A stretch of DNA of 64,000 bases, taken from assembly GCA_037443785.1 (NCBI GenBank), contig JBBINR010000005.1, positions 65,969 through 129,968 of the forward strand. The letters run 5' to 3'. The notes beneath the pieces are model-generated. The model saw only the letters and a program-made list of their open reading frames with translations. It was not told the DNA's origin and did not search any database. A program made the translations under genes and the position numbers. This document shows, one piece after another, positions 18,171 to 27,397 of the stretch. The DNA comes from JAQUOA01 sp037443785. Lineage in GTDB: Bacteria > Bacteroidota > Ignavibacteria > UBA10030 > UBA8401. Position 1 is the first letter of the stretch. The number at the start of each line of letters is the position of its first letter.

Positions 18171-20759
18171 TTGGAAAAATCGCTCTTTCGTTTATTAACC
18201 TTTAGCACGTTTTTAGCTCTTTTTCCTATCCTCTTATTCTCTCAGCGTTTATTCTACGAAAATGGAAACCCATCGCATCCTGGCGTACTGGGTTATGAAT
18301 CTCAAACTCGGTCGATAATAGACTTAGCGGGTGAATGGGATTATTCGCTTGATAACGGATCATCTTGGCAGAAAGTAAAAATTCCGGCTTCGGGAAATTT
18401 TGAAGGGAAAATTATTTACCGTCGAAAGTTTTTTGTCGGAGCTGACGCCATTAATCGAAATGGTTTTACATTTGTTTCATACGGAATGAATTATCTTTCG
18501 GAAATTTATGTGAACGAAACGTTTATCGGAAAACATGAAGGGGGATACACTTCATTTTCTTTTTTTATTCCCGAAGATATTATTCAAATCGGCGCAGAAA
18601 ATGTTATCAGAGTTGTTGTTGATAATACGCTTAATCATCGATCGACATTCCCACTCCATCATCAAGTCGGCGGATGGAAAAATTATAACGGGATTTTACG
18701 AGATGTTTTTATCGTCGGTTCGCCAAAAATGTGGATCGACCATTCCGATGTTACGATTGAAAGCATTGAGCCAAAGGTGGTAAAATTATCGGTTCAATTT
18801 TCCATCTCATCCAAAAATTTTCTTTCTGATCCCCAATTTGCCGGAAAACAATTTCAGCTCTTTGCAGAAATTATTGAACAATCTACCGGTGCTGTTGTTG
18901 TAAAATCTTCGGCCGTTCCAATTTTACCCGGGGAAAATAAAAATATTTCATCGTCGCTGACGGTCGCAATTCCTAATGCGAAACTTTGGTCGCCGGAATC
19001 GCCTGAATTATATGCAGTTAAACTACAGCTGCAATCTCTTGATGGCAAAGTGATTTCGTTAGTCGATGAAACATCAATCATGACCGGAATTCGAACGATA
19101 ACAAAAAATAAGAATTCAATATTGTTTAATGGAGCTCCCGTTGATCTTAAGGGGGTTGTGTGGGTTGAAGATGCAGAAAAGCAAGGTAACTCGATTTCGT
19201 ACGAACAGATGGAACGCGATGTCGCATTGATAAAAAATCTCGGCGCGAATGCTGTTCGCATTGGCTTTCATCCCCCTCATCCGTTTTTTATTCAATTGTG
19301 TGACCGTTACGGTTTGCTTGTGCTTGAAGAAATTCCCAATGTTGAAATTCCTGCAAAAATTCTTGACGATGAGAACTACAGAACGCTCGTCGAAAATTAT
19401 CTGCAAAATATGATTGCACGTGATTCTCACAATCCTTCCGTTATTGCGTGGGGGCTGGGGAGCGGGTTTGGTGTAAAGGGAGAAGTAGAAAATAGCATTG
19501 TAACCTCGCTTCATCGGCTTGCCAAATCTTTAGACGGCCGTTTGACATATGTTGTCTCGCATGGAGATCATCCTGAATTTTCGAGAACGGTTGATGTTGC
19601 GGCAATCGAAATATTTCAAACCGATGCGAAATCGTTCCGTGTGCAATTGCAAGAGTGGAAGGAATCCCATCCTGAACAACCTGTTTTTGTCGCCGGCTAT
19701 GCCAGATATTCTGAGAAGGATAACAGGAACGGATACAGCGATCCGATGTCGCAGGAAGCGCAGGCACGCGGATTGTTGCAACGGTTCAATATCGTTAAAG
19801 AATTATTCTCGTCCGGCGGATTTATTTATACATTTAATGATTTTAGAAGTGATCGGATGATATTAAGTGTAAAACCGCTGACAATGAATATTCATACCTC
19901 GGGAATTGTGGAACAGGATCGGGAAAAAAAATCTGCATATGATGTCGTTCGATCAATGTATCTTGGAGAAAAAATTTCAGCGCTTCCAATCGGCACATTC
20001 GTTGCGCCATCGCCGTATGCCTATGTTATTACAGGGCTGGCATTGCTGATTATTGTCGCGTGGCTCATCAATGGAAACAGACGATACCGCGAGAGTACCC
20101 GGCGAGCGATTTTTAACTCATATAATTTTTTTGCCGATATTCGCGATCAGTTTACGCTGCCGCTTTTTCATACAACGGTCACAGCGGTTATTATTGCCGC
20201 GACATTTTCCGTTGTCGTGTCGAGTGTCCTGTATTATTTTCGGACAAGTATTGTTCTTGATTACATCGCATCATATTTCTTGTCTGATGGGATGAAAAAA
20301 ATTCTTGTTGTTGTGGCATGGAATCCGCTACTCTGTATCGCATATTTGACCGGTGCCATGGTCGTCTGGTTCTTCGTTTTAACTTCTCTTATTCAATTAT
20401 TTTCAATCATTACCCGGAACAAGATCAGGTTATTTCATTCGTATTCTATTGCTGTGTGGACGGCGTTGCCTTGGACGTTTTTTATTCCTATTGGAATGAT
20501 CTTGTACAGAGTTCTTGAAAGTGAACAATACGTTCCGTGGATATTGATCCTTATCGGATTCATGTGTCTCTGGGTATTCTTACGAACATTGAAAGGTATT
20601 TCGGTAATCTATTATATCTACACGCCGAAAATGTACCTGATCGGATTTATAACATTATTCGTTGCGCTTGGCGGATTGTATGTCTACTGGAATTATACAC
20701 TTTCGCTGGCGGCCTATTCCGAATTTTTTGTATCGTCATTTCTTTCATCTGTCCATTGA
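18171..20759 (+). CDS. GH2-like pseudo-glycosidase fused to a Yip1-like membrane domain
   Basis: An 862-residue protein with a TTG start and a signal peptide (cleavage after about FSQ, residue 25). Residues 30-330 are GH2 sugar-binding and immunoglobulin-like domains. The barrel starts at KGVVW and contains RDVALIKNLGANAVRIGFHPP and LCDRYGLLVLEE. The acid/base motif WSLGNE reads WGLGSG here (Ser431-Gly432), and the nucleophile position (CEY/TEY in active enzymes) reads AGY (Gly509). Both catalytic Glu are therefore missing. From about 610 there are five or six membrane helices resembling a Yip1-type domain. A membrane-anchored periplasmic carbohydrate-binding or sensor role is inferred. It ends 11 bases before smc. 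Confidence 0.8.
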   Translation: MEKSLFRLLTFSTFLALFPILLFSQRLFYENGNPSHPGVLGYESQTRSIIDLAGEWDYSLDNGSSWQKVKIPASGNFEGKIIYRRKFFVGADAINRNGFTFVSYGMNYLSEIYVNETFIGKHEGGYTSFSFFIPEDIIQIGAENVIRVVVDNTLNHRSTFPLHHQVGGWKNYNGILRDVFIVGSPKMWIDHSDVTIESIEPKVVKLSVQFSISSKNFLSDPQFAGKQFQLFAEIIEQSTGAVVVKSSAVPILPGENKNISSSLTVAIPNAKLWSPESPELYAVKLQLQSLDGKVISLVDETSIMTGIRTITKNKNSILFNGAPVDLKGVVWVEDAEKQGNSISYEQMERDVALIKNLGANAVRIGFHPPHPFFIQLCDRYGLLVLEEIPNVEIPAKILDDENYRTLVENYLQNMIARDSHNPSVIAWGLGSGFGVKGEVENSIVTSLHRLAKSLDGRLTYVVSHGDHPEFSRTVDVAAIEIFQTDAKSFRVQLQEWKESHPEQPVFVAGYARYSEKDNRNGYSDPMSQEAQARGLLQRFNIVKELFSSGGFIYTFNDFRSDRMILSVKPLTMNIHTSGIVEQDREKKSAYDVVRSMYLGEKISALPIGTFVAPSPYAYVITGLALLIIVAWLINGNRRYRESTRRAIFNSYNFFADIRDQFTLPLFHTTVTAVIIAATFSVVVSSVLYYFRTSIVLDYIASYFLSDGMKKILVVVAWNPLLCIAYLTGAMVVWFFVLTSLIQLFSIITRNKIRLFHSYSIAVWTALPWTFFIPIGMILYRVLESEQYVPWILILIGFMCLWVFLRTLKGISVIYYIYTPKMYLIGFITLFVALGGLYVYWNYTLSLAAYSEFFVSSFLSSVH

Positions 20760-20770
20760 TTCTTTAAATC

Positions 20771-23700
20771 ATGTATCTCTCAAAACTAGAAGTTGTTGGT
20801 TTCAAATCCTTTGCAAACAAAGTTAACCTTTCGTTTGACTCCGGAATTACTGCAATCGTTGGACCGAATGGATGCGGCAAGACCAACGTCGTCGACGCCA
20901 TCCGCTGGGCACTTGGAGAACAAAAACCGAGCAGGTTGCGAAGCGATAAAATGGAAGATGTTATTTTTAATGGAACCAAAAACCGCAAGCCGGTAGGCAT
21001 GGCGGATGTTTCGTTGACAATCGAAAATACAAAAGGAATCCTTCCTTCCGAGTATAAAGAAGTTGTTATCACGCGTCGTGTGTACCGTTCGGGCGAATCG
21101 GAATATTATTTGAACAAGACGCTGTGCCGCTTGAAAGATATCAAAGATCTCTTCATGGATACGGGGATGGGTTCTGATGCATACTCCGTTATCGAACTGA
21201 AGATGATCGAAACGATTTTGAGCGATAAAGCTGATGAGCGCCGCCGGTTGTTTGAGGAAGCGGCGGGAGTAACAAAATATAAGGTTCGGAGAAAAGAAAC
21301 ATTCACGAAACTGGCGAACGTTCAACAGGATCTTACGCGCGTGAATGATATTGTGAAAGAAGTTCAGAAAGCGGTGAATTCGTTAGAGCGTCAGGCAAAC
21401 AAGGCGGAACAATTCAATCATCTGTCACAGGATCTTCGGACAAAAGAAATTGTTCTTCTCGAACGCGAGTACGCTGAAATCATTCATTCCATCGAACCGC
21501 TGCGGTTAAAGCTTTCTACGGCTGTTGATGAAAAGAAAAAAATTACTGACGAGTTAAGTTCCGAAGAGACATTGCTCGACGATCTTCGAAATGAGCTTGC
21601 CGATCTAGAAGAAAAATTGAACGAAGTCCAGGTCGAGTTGAATGAGCATCAGCAAAAGATTAACCTTTCACAGCAAGCGCGCGTGAAAGCAAACGAGCGA
21701 ACAATTTCACTGAATGAAGCTGTCGATCGTTTTGAAAAAGAAAAAGTCGAGCTTCAAGAGCAGCGCGCTGAACTTTCAAGCAGGACGGAAGTATTAAAGA
21801 AATCGGTCGAAGAAATTCATCTTCGGGTGAAAGAAGCGACAACGACGTACAATGATAAAAAAGAAGAACTTGATAAATTTACGTTCCAACTGGATGAAAA
21901 GAAAAATGATGTCAAAACAAGGCAGGAAGAAGTCATTGCGTTGTTGCATCAGATTTCATCGAAGCGAAATGAATATGAGCGGGCAAAAGCGCGTTTGGAA
22001 AATATCAACGGACGGTTGGAGTATTCGGGCGAAGAAACAAGCGGTTATAGGGAAGACATTGAAAAGAACCGTATGCTTGTTTCCGAGTTGACTGCCCACG
22101 ATAAAGATTTACGCCGCCGGCACGCCGAATCGGAGATTCGCGCTCTGGATGCTGAAAAAGCAAAATCGCTGTTGCGGACTGAAATAGAGGCTGCCAAGAA
22201 TGAAGAATTTCAACTTCGTTCTACCATTGATCGTCGGCGCTCACGTCTTGATTTCTTAAAAGGATTAGTTGAAAGTCATGAGGGATTTTCGGAAGGTGCG
22301 AAATATCTCATGACAAGTGCCGAATGGAAAGATGTTCTGCTAAACAGTGTTGCCGATTCAATGACGACCGATTCGAATTATCGAATTGCCGTTGAATCAG
22401 CATTAGGTGAATTTGCCAATTACATTGTGGTCAACACAATTGATGAAGCACATCGTGGAGTAGAAGCACTTAAGAATAATAATCATGGGCGTGCAACGTT
22501 TATTTGCCTTGAACTTATTCCGGCAATGTCTTCATCGCGCTCCCCGATGAACGAACGCGGCGTGATTGATTGGGCAAGGAATGTTATTACGTGTGATGCA
22601 AAGTATTCATCCTTGTGTGATTTTCTTTTTGACAACACGTTGATTGTTGAAGATGTTCACACTGCGAAGAAACTAGTCGTAAAGAATCCTGCCATGAGAT
22701 GCGTAACATTGGATGGAGAATTGGTGACTGGCTCAGGCGTACTTCGCGGCGGTAGCAATCGTGCTGAAGACGGGGGAATTGTTGGGAAAAAGCAACAGAT
22801 AGAAGAGCTGGCGGCGGAAGTTTCTGGATTAGAAAAACAATCTAACGAATTGAAATCCGAGATTGCTGAAAAAGAAAATGATTTCACTTCGCGTGATTTA
22901 AAACCGTTATTTGATGAAGCAAAAAATCTTGAGCAGCAAATGACGACGATCGAAATGCGCATTGCTCAAGTTGCCTACGAAATGAAGCGAATGGAAGAGA
23001 ATGTTCAACGAAATGATGCTGATTCAGCCCGTCTTCATGAAGAAGCCAAAGTGTTGACCGATGAATTGAAAACACTTCAACCGGAAATTGAAGGTCTGGA
23101 AAAAAAGAAATCTTCGTCAGAGCAGCAGTCCGGCGCAGCTGCGAGCGAGCTTGAAACGATGGAAGTGATGTGGAACGAATTTTCCAAAATTGCCACCGAT
23201 GCGCAGCTCGAGATGATGCGTTTGGAAAATGAAGAAAAAAATTCCGCGCTCGAACTTGAATATACGACCGCAACGATCAATAATATCAACAATACGTTTG
23301 CTCAGCGCAATTCGGATATTGAACAAGCAAAGCAAGAGATGGTTCGTTTGGATGAGCAGTTACTGTCGAATGAAAGTGAATTGAAGGATCTTGACGAACA
23401 GCTGAAAGAAATTGTTGAACATAAACGGATTGCACAAAGTGAGTTCAACAGCAAGCGAAATCATACGCACGAAATAGAATTGAAATTGAAGGATGCACGC
23501 CGTTTGCACGATTCATCCATGTCATTGTCACACGAATTAGAAATGAAAATTTCCGAAATGACGATGAAGTCTCAAAATTTGGTTGGAAGAGCGAAAGAGG
23601 AATTTGAATACGAATTAGCCCTTAAAGAATTCCCTGCTGACGAAGAATTCAATCTTGAAGATGCGCGCGAAGAAGTAAAGACCATTAAAGATAAAATCCG

Positions 23701-24322
23701 TTCACTTGGTGCCGTAAACTTTGCGGCATTCGATGAGTATAAGACGGAAAAAGAACGTCTCGAATTTATTTCAACGCAGCGCGATGATCTTATCGAATCG
23801 GAAAAGACATTGGTGCAGACGATCGAAGAAATAAACGCGACCGCTCAACGCGAGTTTCTCTCAACATTTGAAAAAATTCGTGAATATTTTATTTCGACGT
23901 TCAAAGGCCTCTTTGATGAAGGGGATGAATGCGATCTTCAATTGGAAAAAGATGTCGATCCTCTTGAAGCACGGATTGAGATAACGGCAAAACCGCGCGG
24001 CAAGCGCCCAACATCAATTGACCTTCTTTCTGGAGGGGAAAAAACTTTAACGGCGATTGCATTGCTGTTTGCTATTTATCTTGTAAAGCCGTCGCCGTTT
24101 TGTATTCTCGACGAAGTTGATGCGCCGCTTGATGATTCGAATATTGATCGGTTTGCACGCATCCTGCGAAAATTCAGCGACAACACGCAATTTATTGTGG
24201 TTACTCACAATAAGCGAACAATGGAAGCGGCAAATGCAATGTACGGCGTAACAATGGAAGAGCAAGGGGTTTCCAAATTGGTATCCGTTCGGTTTAACGA
24301 AAGCAAGGTCCGCACGAATTGA
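20771..24322 (+). CDS. smc: Chromosome segregation protein SMC
   Basis: An 1183-residue condensin-type ATPase that organises the chromosome together with ScpA and ScpB. The N-terminal ATPase half has Walker A GPNGCGKT (near 32). Two long coiled coils flank a hinge (about 495-660, with ANYIVVNTIDEA and TLDGELVTGSGVLRGG). The C-terminal half carries the ABC signature LLSGGEKTL (near 1086) and Walker B CILDEVDAPLDD (near 1111). Length is normal. scpA and scpB are not in the window. The following gene begins inside its stop codon region. Confidence 0.97.
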   Translation: MYLSKLEVVGFKSFANKVNLSFDSGITAIVGPNGCGKTNVVDAIRWALGEQKPSRLRSDKMEDVIFNGTKNRKPVGMADVSLTIENTKGILPSEYKEVVITRRVYRSGESEYYLNKTLCRLKDIKDLFMDTGMGSDAYSVIELKMIETILSDKADERRRLFEEAAGVTKYKVRRKETFTKLANVQQDLTRVNDIVKEVQKAVNSLERQANKAEQFNHLSQDLRTKEIVLLEREYAEIIHSIEPLRLKLSTAVDEKKKITDELSSEETLLDDLRNELADLEEKLNEVQVELNEHQQKINLSQQARVKANERTISLNEAVDRFEKEKVELQEQRAELSSRTEVLKKSVEEIHLRVKEATTTYNDKKEELDKFTFQLDEKKNDVKTRQEEVIALLHQISSKRNEYERAKARLENINGRLEYSGEETSGYREDIEKNRMLVSELTAHDKDLRRRHAESEIRALDAEKAKSLLRTEIEAAKNEEFQLRSTIDRRRSRLDFLKGLVESHEGFSEGAKYLMTSAEWKDVLLNSVADSMTTDSNYRIAVESALGEFANYIVVNTIDEAHRGVEALKNNNHGRATFICLELIPAMSSSRSPMNERGVIDWARNVITCDAKYSSLCDFLFDNTLIVEDVHTAKKLVVKNPAMRCVTLDGELVTGSGVLRGGSNRAEDGGIVGKKQQIEELAAEVSGLEKQSNELKSEIAEKENDFTSRDLKPLFDEAKNLEQQMTTIEMRIAQVAYEMKRMEENVQRNDADSARLHEEAKVLTDELKTLQPEIEGLEKKKSSSEQQSGAAASELETMEVMWNEFSKIATDAQLEMMRLENEEKNSALELEYTTATINNINNTFAQRNSDIEQAKQEMVRLDEQLLSNESELKDLDEQLKEIVEHKRIAQSEFNSKRNHTHEIELKLKDARRLHDSSMSLSHELEMKISEMTMKSQNLVGRAKEEFEYELALKEFPADEEFNLEDAREEVKTIKDKIRSLGAVNFAAFDEYKTEKERLEFISTQRDDLIESEKTLVQTIEEINATAQREFLSTFEKIREYFISTFKGLFDEGDECDLQLEKDVDPLEARIEITAKPRGKRPTSIDLLSGGEKTLTAIALLFAIYLVKPSPFCILDEVDAPLDDSNIDRFARILRKFSDNTQFIVVTHNKRTMEAANAMYGVTMEEQGVSKLVSVRFNESKVRTN

Positions 24323-25044
24323 AGAATGATCTTTCTTATATCGTCTTCACCGATTTTGACGGGACAATTTCTGTCAACGATATCGGCGACGCAATGTTTG
24401 AACACTTTGGGAGCAAAGAAGAGTGCTGCAGTGTCTTTGATTTGTATCGTAGCGGAGTAATCACTGCCCGTGAATGCTGGAAAAGAGGCTGTGCGACTGT
24501 TCCGTCAATCACCGAAAGCGAAATCATATCGTTCGCGTTGGAACATGCAATTGATCATTGGTTTCACGATTTCGTTTCATATTGCTCCGGAGCGGGAATC
24601 CGCGTTGTCATCGTGAGCGATGGATTTGATTCGTACATCAAGCCTGTTTTGAAACGGGAAGGATTGGAATGGTTGCCTCGTTTTACAAATATGCTGCAAT
24701 TCAATTCCGATGGATCGATGGAGCCGGTATTTCCGCACACCGATGCGACATGTGACCGATGTGCGAATTGCAAACGGAATCATGTGTTGACCAATTCAAG
24801 CGATAATCATGTTATCGTGTATGTCGGTGATGGTTATTCAGACCGCTGTCCCGCGGGGTTTGCCGATATTGTGTTTGCAAAAAATTCGCTGGTGAATTTC
24901 TGCGAAGCAAATAATATCACGTTTCACCGATTTGAAACATTTGGCGACGTGTTGAAGAAATTCCGTTCGATTGTCGAGAACGGAAAACCACGCAAGCGCA
25001 GAACTGCTGAGCTTGCTCGTAAAGAAATTTTTATGATGGAGTAA
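24319..25044 (+). CDS. HAD-family phosphatase, MtnX/SerB-like
   Basis: A 241-residue cytoplasmic HAD-superfamily phosphohydrolase. Motif I is VFTDFDGTIS (residues about 8-17, nucleophile and acid Asp), motif II is VIVSDGFDS near 95, and motif III/IV is YVGDGYSDRC near 175. The CDRCANCKRN cysteine cluster near 135 is typical of the MtnX-like branch, which includes 2-hydroxy-3-keto-5-methylthiopentenyl-1-phosphate phosphatase. No methionine-salvage genes lie nearby, so the substrate is unknown. The start is TTG at 24319, overlapping the smc stop (TTGA). Confidence 0.82.
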   Translation: MKNDLSYIVFTDFDGTISVNDIGDAMFEHFGSKEECCSVFDLYRSGVITARECWKRGCATVPSITESEIISFALEHAIDHWFHDFVSYCSGAGIRVVIVSDGFDSYIKPVLKREGLEWLPRFTNMLQFNSDGSMEPVFPHTDATCDRCANCKRNHVLTNSSDNHVIVYVGDGYSDRCPAGFADIVFAKNSLVNFCEANNITFHRFETFGDVLKKFRSIVENGKPRKRRTAELARKEIFMME

Positions 25045-25048
25045 TCCC

Positions 25049-25627
25049 TTGGACATTCGATTAAAAGTTTTTGAAATGCGCAGCTTTACGCCAATTCCGT
25101 TTATTATCGTGATGATATTGTTTGCCGCACCTACTATTGAATCATTGGCGGTAGGATTTGCCATTGCCATGCTTGGTGAGTCACTTCGTTTCTGGGGAGT
25201 TTCAATCTGCGGAAGCGAAACTCGAACAACGGGAGCAGTTGGTGCAACCAATCTTATTACCGACGGTCCGTTTGGCCATGTGCGAAATCCGTTATATGTT
25301 GGCAACATCATGATCTATGTTGGAATCGGCATTATGTCGAACGCGCTGTTTCCGCATCTTCAGGTCATTGCATTATTGTTTTTCATCGTTCAATATCAGT
25401 TGATTGTTTCACGGGAAGAAGAGCATTTGCAGAGTGCGTTCGGTGATGAGTACAAGCACTATCTTGAAAATGTACCGAGATTTTTCCCGCGGTTGATTCG
25501 ATATAAGGGCGAGCATTCTTTTCATCGTTCACCCGATTTTAGACGAGGCCTGCGTTCGGAAACGAGAACACTGCAGGCATTTACTATTGTCGTTATTCTG
25601 ATTCTTATTCGATTCTTTGCAGGATGA
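25049..25627 (+). CDS. Isoprenylcysteine carboxyl methyltransferase/phospholipid methyltransferase-like membrane protein
   Basis: A 192-residue integral membrane protein of the ICMT/PEMT type. It has about four or five hydrophobic segments and the family's SAM-binding C-terminal motifs: GPFGHVRNPLYVGN (near 72), then REEEHLQSAFGDEYKHYLENVPRFFP (near 120-145). It methylates a membrane-associated carboxyl, amine or other group; the substrate cannot be told. The TTG start at 25049 has GGAG about 10 bases upstream. It lies four bases after the HAD gene and one base before the lpxB ATG. Confidence 0.8.
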   Translation: MDIRLKVFEMRSFTPIPFIIVMILFAAPTIESLAVGFAIAMLGESLRFWGVSICGSETRTTGAVGATNLITDGPFGHVRNPLYVGNIMIYVGIGIMSNALFPHLQVIALLFFIVQYQLIVSREEEHLQSAFGDEYKHYLENVPRFFPRLIRYKGEHSFHRSPDFRRGLRSETRTLQAFTIVVILILIRFFAG

Positions 25628-25628
25628 T

Positions 25629-26747
25629 ATGATTCAACGAGTGATGATGATAGCCGGCGAATCCTCCGGTGACGCGCATGGTGCAGAGGTGATTCGTGAA
25701 TTGAAAATGCGTCAACCGAATATCGATGTCTATGGAGTCGGCGGCGACAAGATGAAACAGGAAGGGATGAGAATTCTTTTTCACGTACGTGAAATGTCGT
25801 TTATGGGATTTGTGGAAGTTGTAAAACATCTTCCGTTAATCCGGAGAGTTGAACGGCAATTAGAAAAAGAACTGCAAACAAATCGGCCTGATAGTGTTGT
25901 GTTTATCGATTATCCCGGATTTAATTTACGATTTGCCCGCGCCGTAAAGAAGTATAACATCAAGATGTTGTATTACATCAGCCCGCAAGTATGGGCTTGG
26001 AAAAAAGGGCGCGTTAAAAAAATAAAATTGTTGATTGATAAGATGCTTGTGGTATTTCCGTTTGAAGTTCCGATCTATGAACACGAACGCGTACCGGTGG
26101 AATTTGTCGGTCATCCCATTGTTGAAGAAATGCAGCACGTTCAATCACGTGAAGATTTTTTGGCATTGAATACGCTTGATTCGGCAAAGAAATTTATCGC
26201 CGTGATCCCGGGAAGTAGGAAACAGGAAATAGAAAATCTTTTTTCTGTAATGGTGCAGTCGGCGATCAATATTGCCGGAAACGAACGGGAAGTCGTTGTG
26301 GCGGTAGCGCCGGATCTTTCGATTGAATTGTATCGGCGGTACGTTCCATATGGTGCGAATGTGCGACTGATTCAACATGCGACTCATGAAATTATGAGAT
26401 ATGCGGAATTTGCTTTTGTGACATCGGGGACGGCAACGTTGGAAACGGCGTGCAGCGAAACGCCAATGGTTGTTGTGTATAAAACATCGACAATGACATA
26501 TTGGATTGCCCGCCTTGTGGTGAAGATAAAAAATATTGCCTTGGTGAATATTGTTGCGGAGAAAACAATCGTGCCCGAAGTTATTCAACATGAAGCGACT
26601 GTTGAACGATTAACACGCGAAGCGACAACAATATTATCTTCTCCTGATCTTATGAAGACGATGAAAAACAATTTGCGCCAGGTGAAGGAGAAATTAGGGA
26701 AATCCGGTGCGTCGGTAAATGTCGCGAAAGCTATTCTTGCGCAATGA
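25629..26747 (+). CDS. lpxB: Lipid-A-disaccharide synthase
   Basis: A 372-residue GT19 enzyme that joins UDP-2,3-diacylglucosamine and lipid X into the lipid A disaccharide at the inner membrane. Signatures are IAGESSGDAHGAEV at the N-terminus, ISPQVWAWKKGRVKKI near 116 and the donor-site region with FVTSGTATLETA near 262. I chose the ATG at 25629, directly after the preceding stop, over an in-frame TTG at 25617 inside that gene. It overlaps the next gene by 4 bases (ATGA). Confidence 0.95.
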   Translation: MIQRVMMIAGESSGDAHGAEVIRELKMRQPNIDVYGVGGDKMKQEGMRILFHVREMSFMGFVEVVKHLPLIRRVERQLEKELQTNRPDSVVFIDYPGFNLRFARAVKKYNIKMLYYISPQVWAWKKGRVKKIKLLIDKMLVVFPFEVPIYEHERVPVEFVGHPIVEEMQHVQSREDFLALNTLDSAKKFIAVIPGSRKQEIENLFSVMVQSAINIAGNEREVVVAVAPDLSIELYRRYVPYGANVRLIQHATHEIMRYAEFAFVTSGTATLETACSETPMVVVYKTSTMTYWIARLVVKIKNIALVNIVAEKTIVPEVIQHEATVERLTREATTILSSPDLMKTMKNNLRQVKEKLGKSGASVNVAKAILAQ

Positions 26748-27397
26748 AAAACCGGTTAATTCTTTTTTTACTTCGTGTAGTGTTATGGCGGATAGTTTGG
26801 TTGTGGTGTTTTACATTGCGAATAACAAAAATTGGCGCGGAAGCGTTTGAATCGGCCGGATCATCAAATATGAAATATGTCGCGGCATTTTGGCACGGAT
26901 CAATGCTTGTGGGTTGGTTTATGAATCGTCCGAGGGGAAAGGGAAAAATTTCAGCTTTAGTCAGTCAGAGCAAAGACGGTGAATATCTTTCTCATGTTCT
27001 TCAACCGTGGGGATATACGATGATTCGAGGTTCGTCCCATATTGGCGGGAAAGAAGCGATGCAGTTAATGACAGACTCCGTAAAGAACGGAAACAGTTTA
27101 TGCATCACTCCGGATGGGCCAAGAGGTCCGCGCCATGAAATGAAAATGGGTGCTATTCGAGTTGCACAAAAAACCGGAGTTCCTTTGTTCCTTTGTGGAG
27201 TCGGAATGAAACGGAAAAAACAATTGAAGAGCTGGGACAAATTTGAAATCCCGTTTCCTTTTTCGTCTGTCGCAATATGTTACAGTGAACCGATTGCTGT
27301 TCCTGAAAATTATTCCGGCGATTCTCTGGATGCATTTAAGGTGGAGATAGAAAAACGGCTGTGCGAGTTGCAGCAAAAAGCGGAGTCAATGCTGTGA
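26744..27397 (+). CDS. DUF374-type lysophospholipid/lipid A acyltransferase-like protein
   Basis: A 217-residue protein with an N-terminal hydrophobic anchor and a PlsC-like fold: the catalytic motif FWHGSM (near 47, variant of the HX4D box) and ITPDGPRGPRHEMK near 125, characteristic of the DUF374 family. DUF374 genes often replace LpxL-type acyltransferases in lipid A or Kdo-lipid A loci. Its place between lpxB and lpxK, overlapping both, makes a lipid A acylation role likely, though the acceptor is not shown. Confidence 0.82.
   Translation: MKNRLILFLLRVVLWRIVWLWCFTLRITKIGAEAFESAGSSNMKYVAAFWHGSMLVGWFMNRPRGKGKISALVSQSKDGEYLSHVLQPWGYTMIRGSSHIGGKEAMQLMTDSVKNGNSLCITPDGPRGPRHEMKMGAIRVAQKTGVPLFLCGVGMKRKKQLKSWDKFEIPFPFSSVAICYSEPIAVPENYSGDSLDAFKVEIEKRLCELQQKAESML

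Noticed and set aside
18011..18205. Small ORF of 64 codons after tpiA
   Set aside because: It begins inside the terminator arm and T tract and overlaps the start of the GH2-like gene.
26886..26905. Sigma-54 promoter (TGGCAC...TGCT) inside the DUF374 gene
   Set aside because: The -12 element lacks the GC at the required spacing and the site lies within a coding region.
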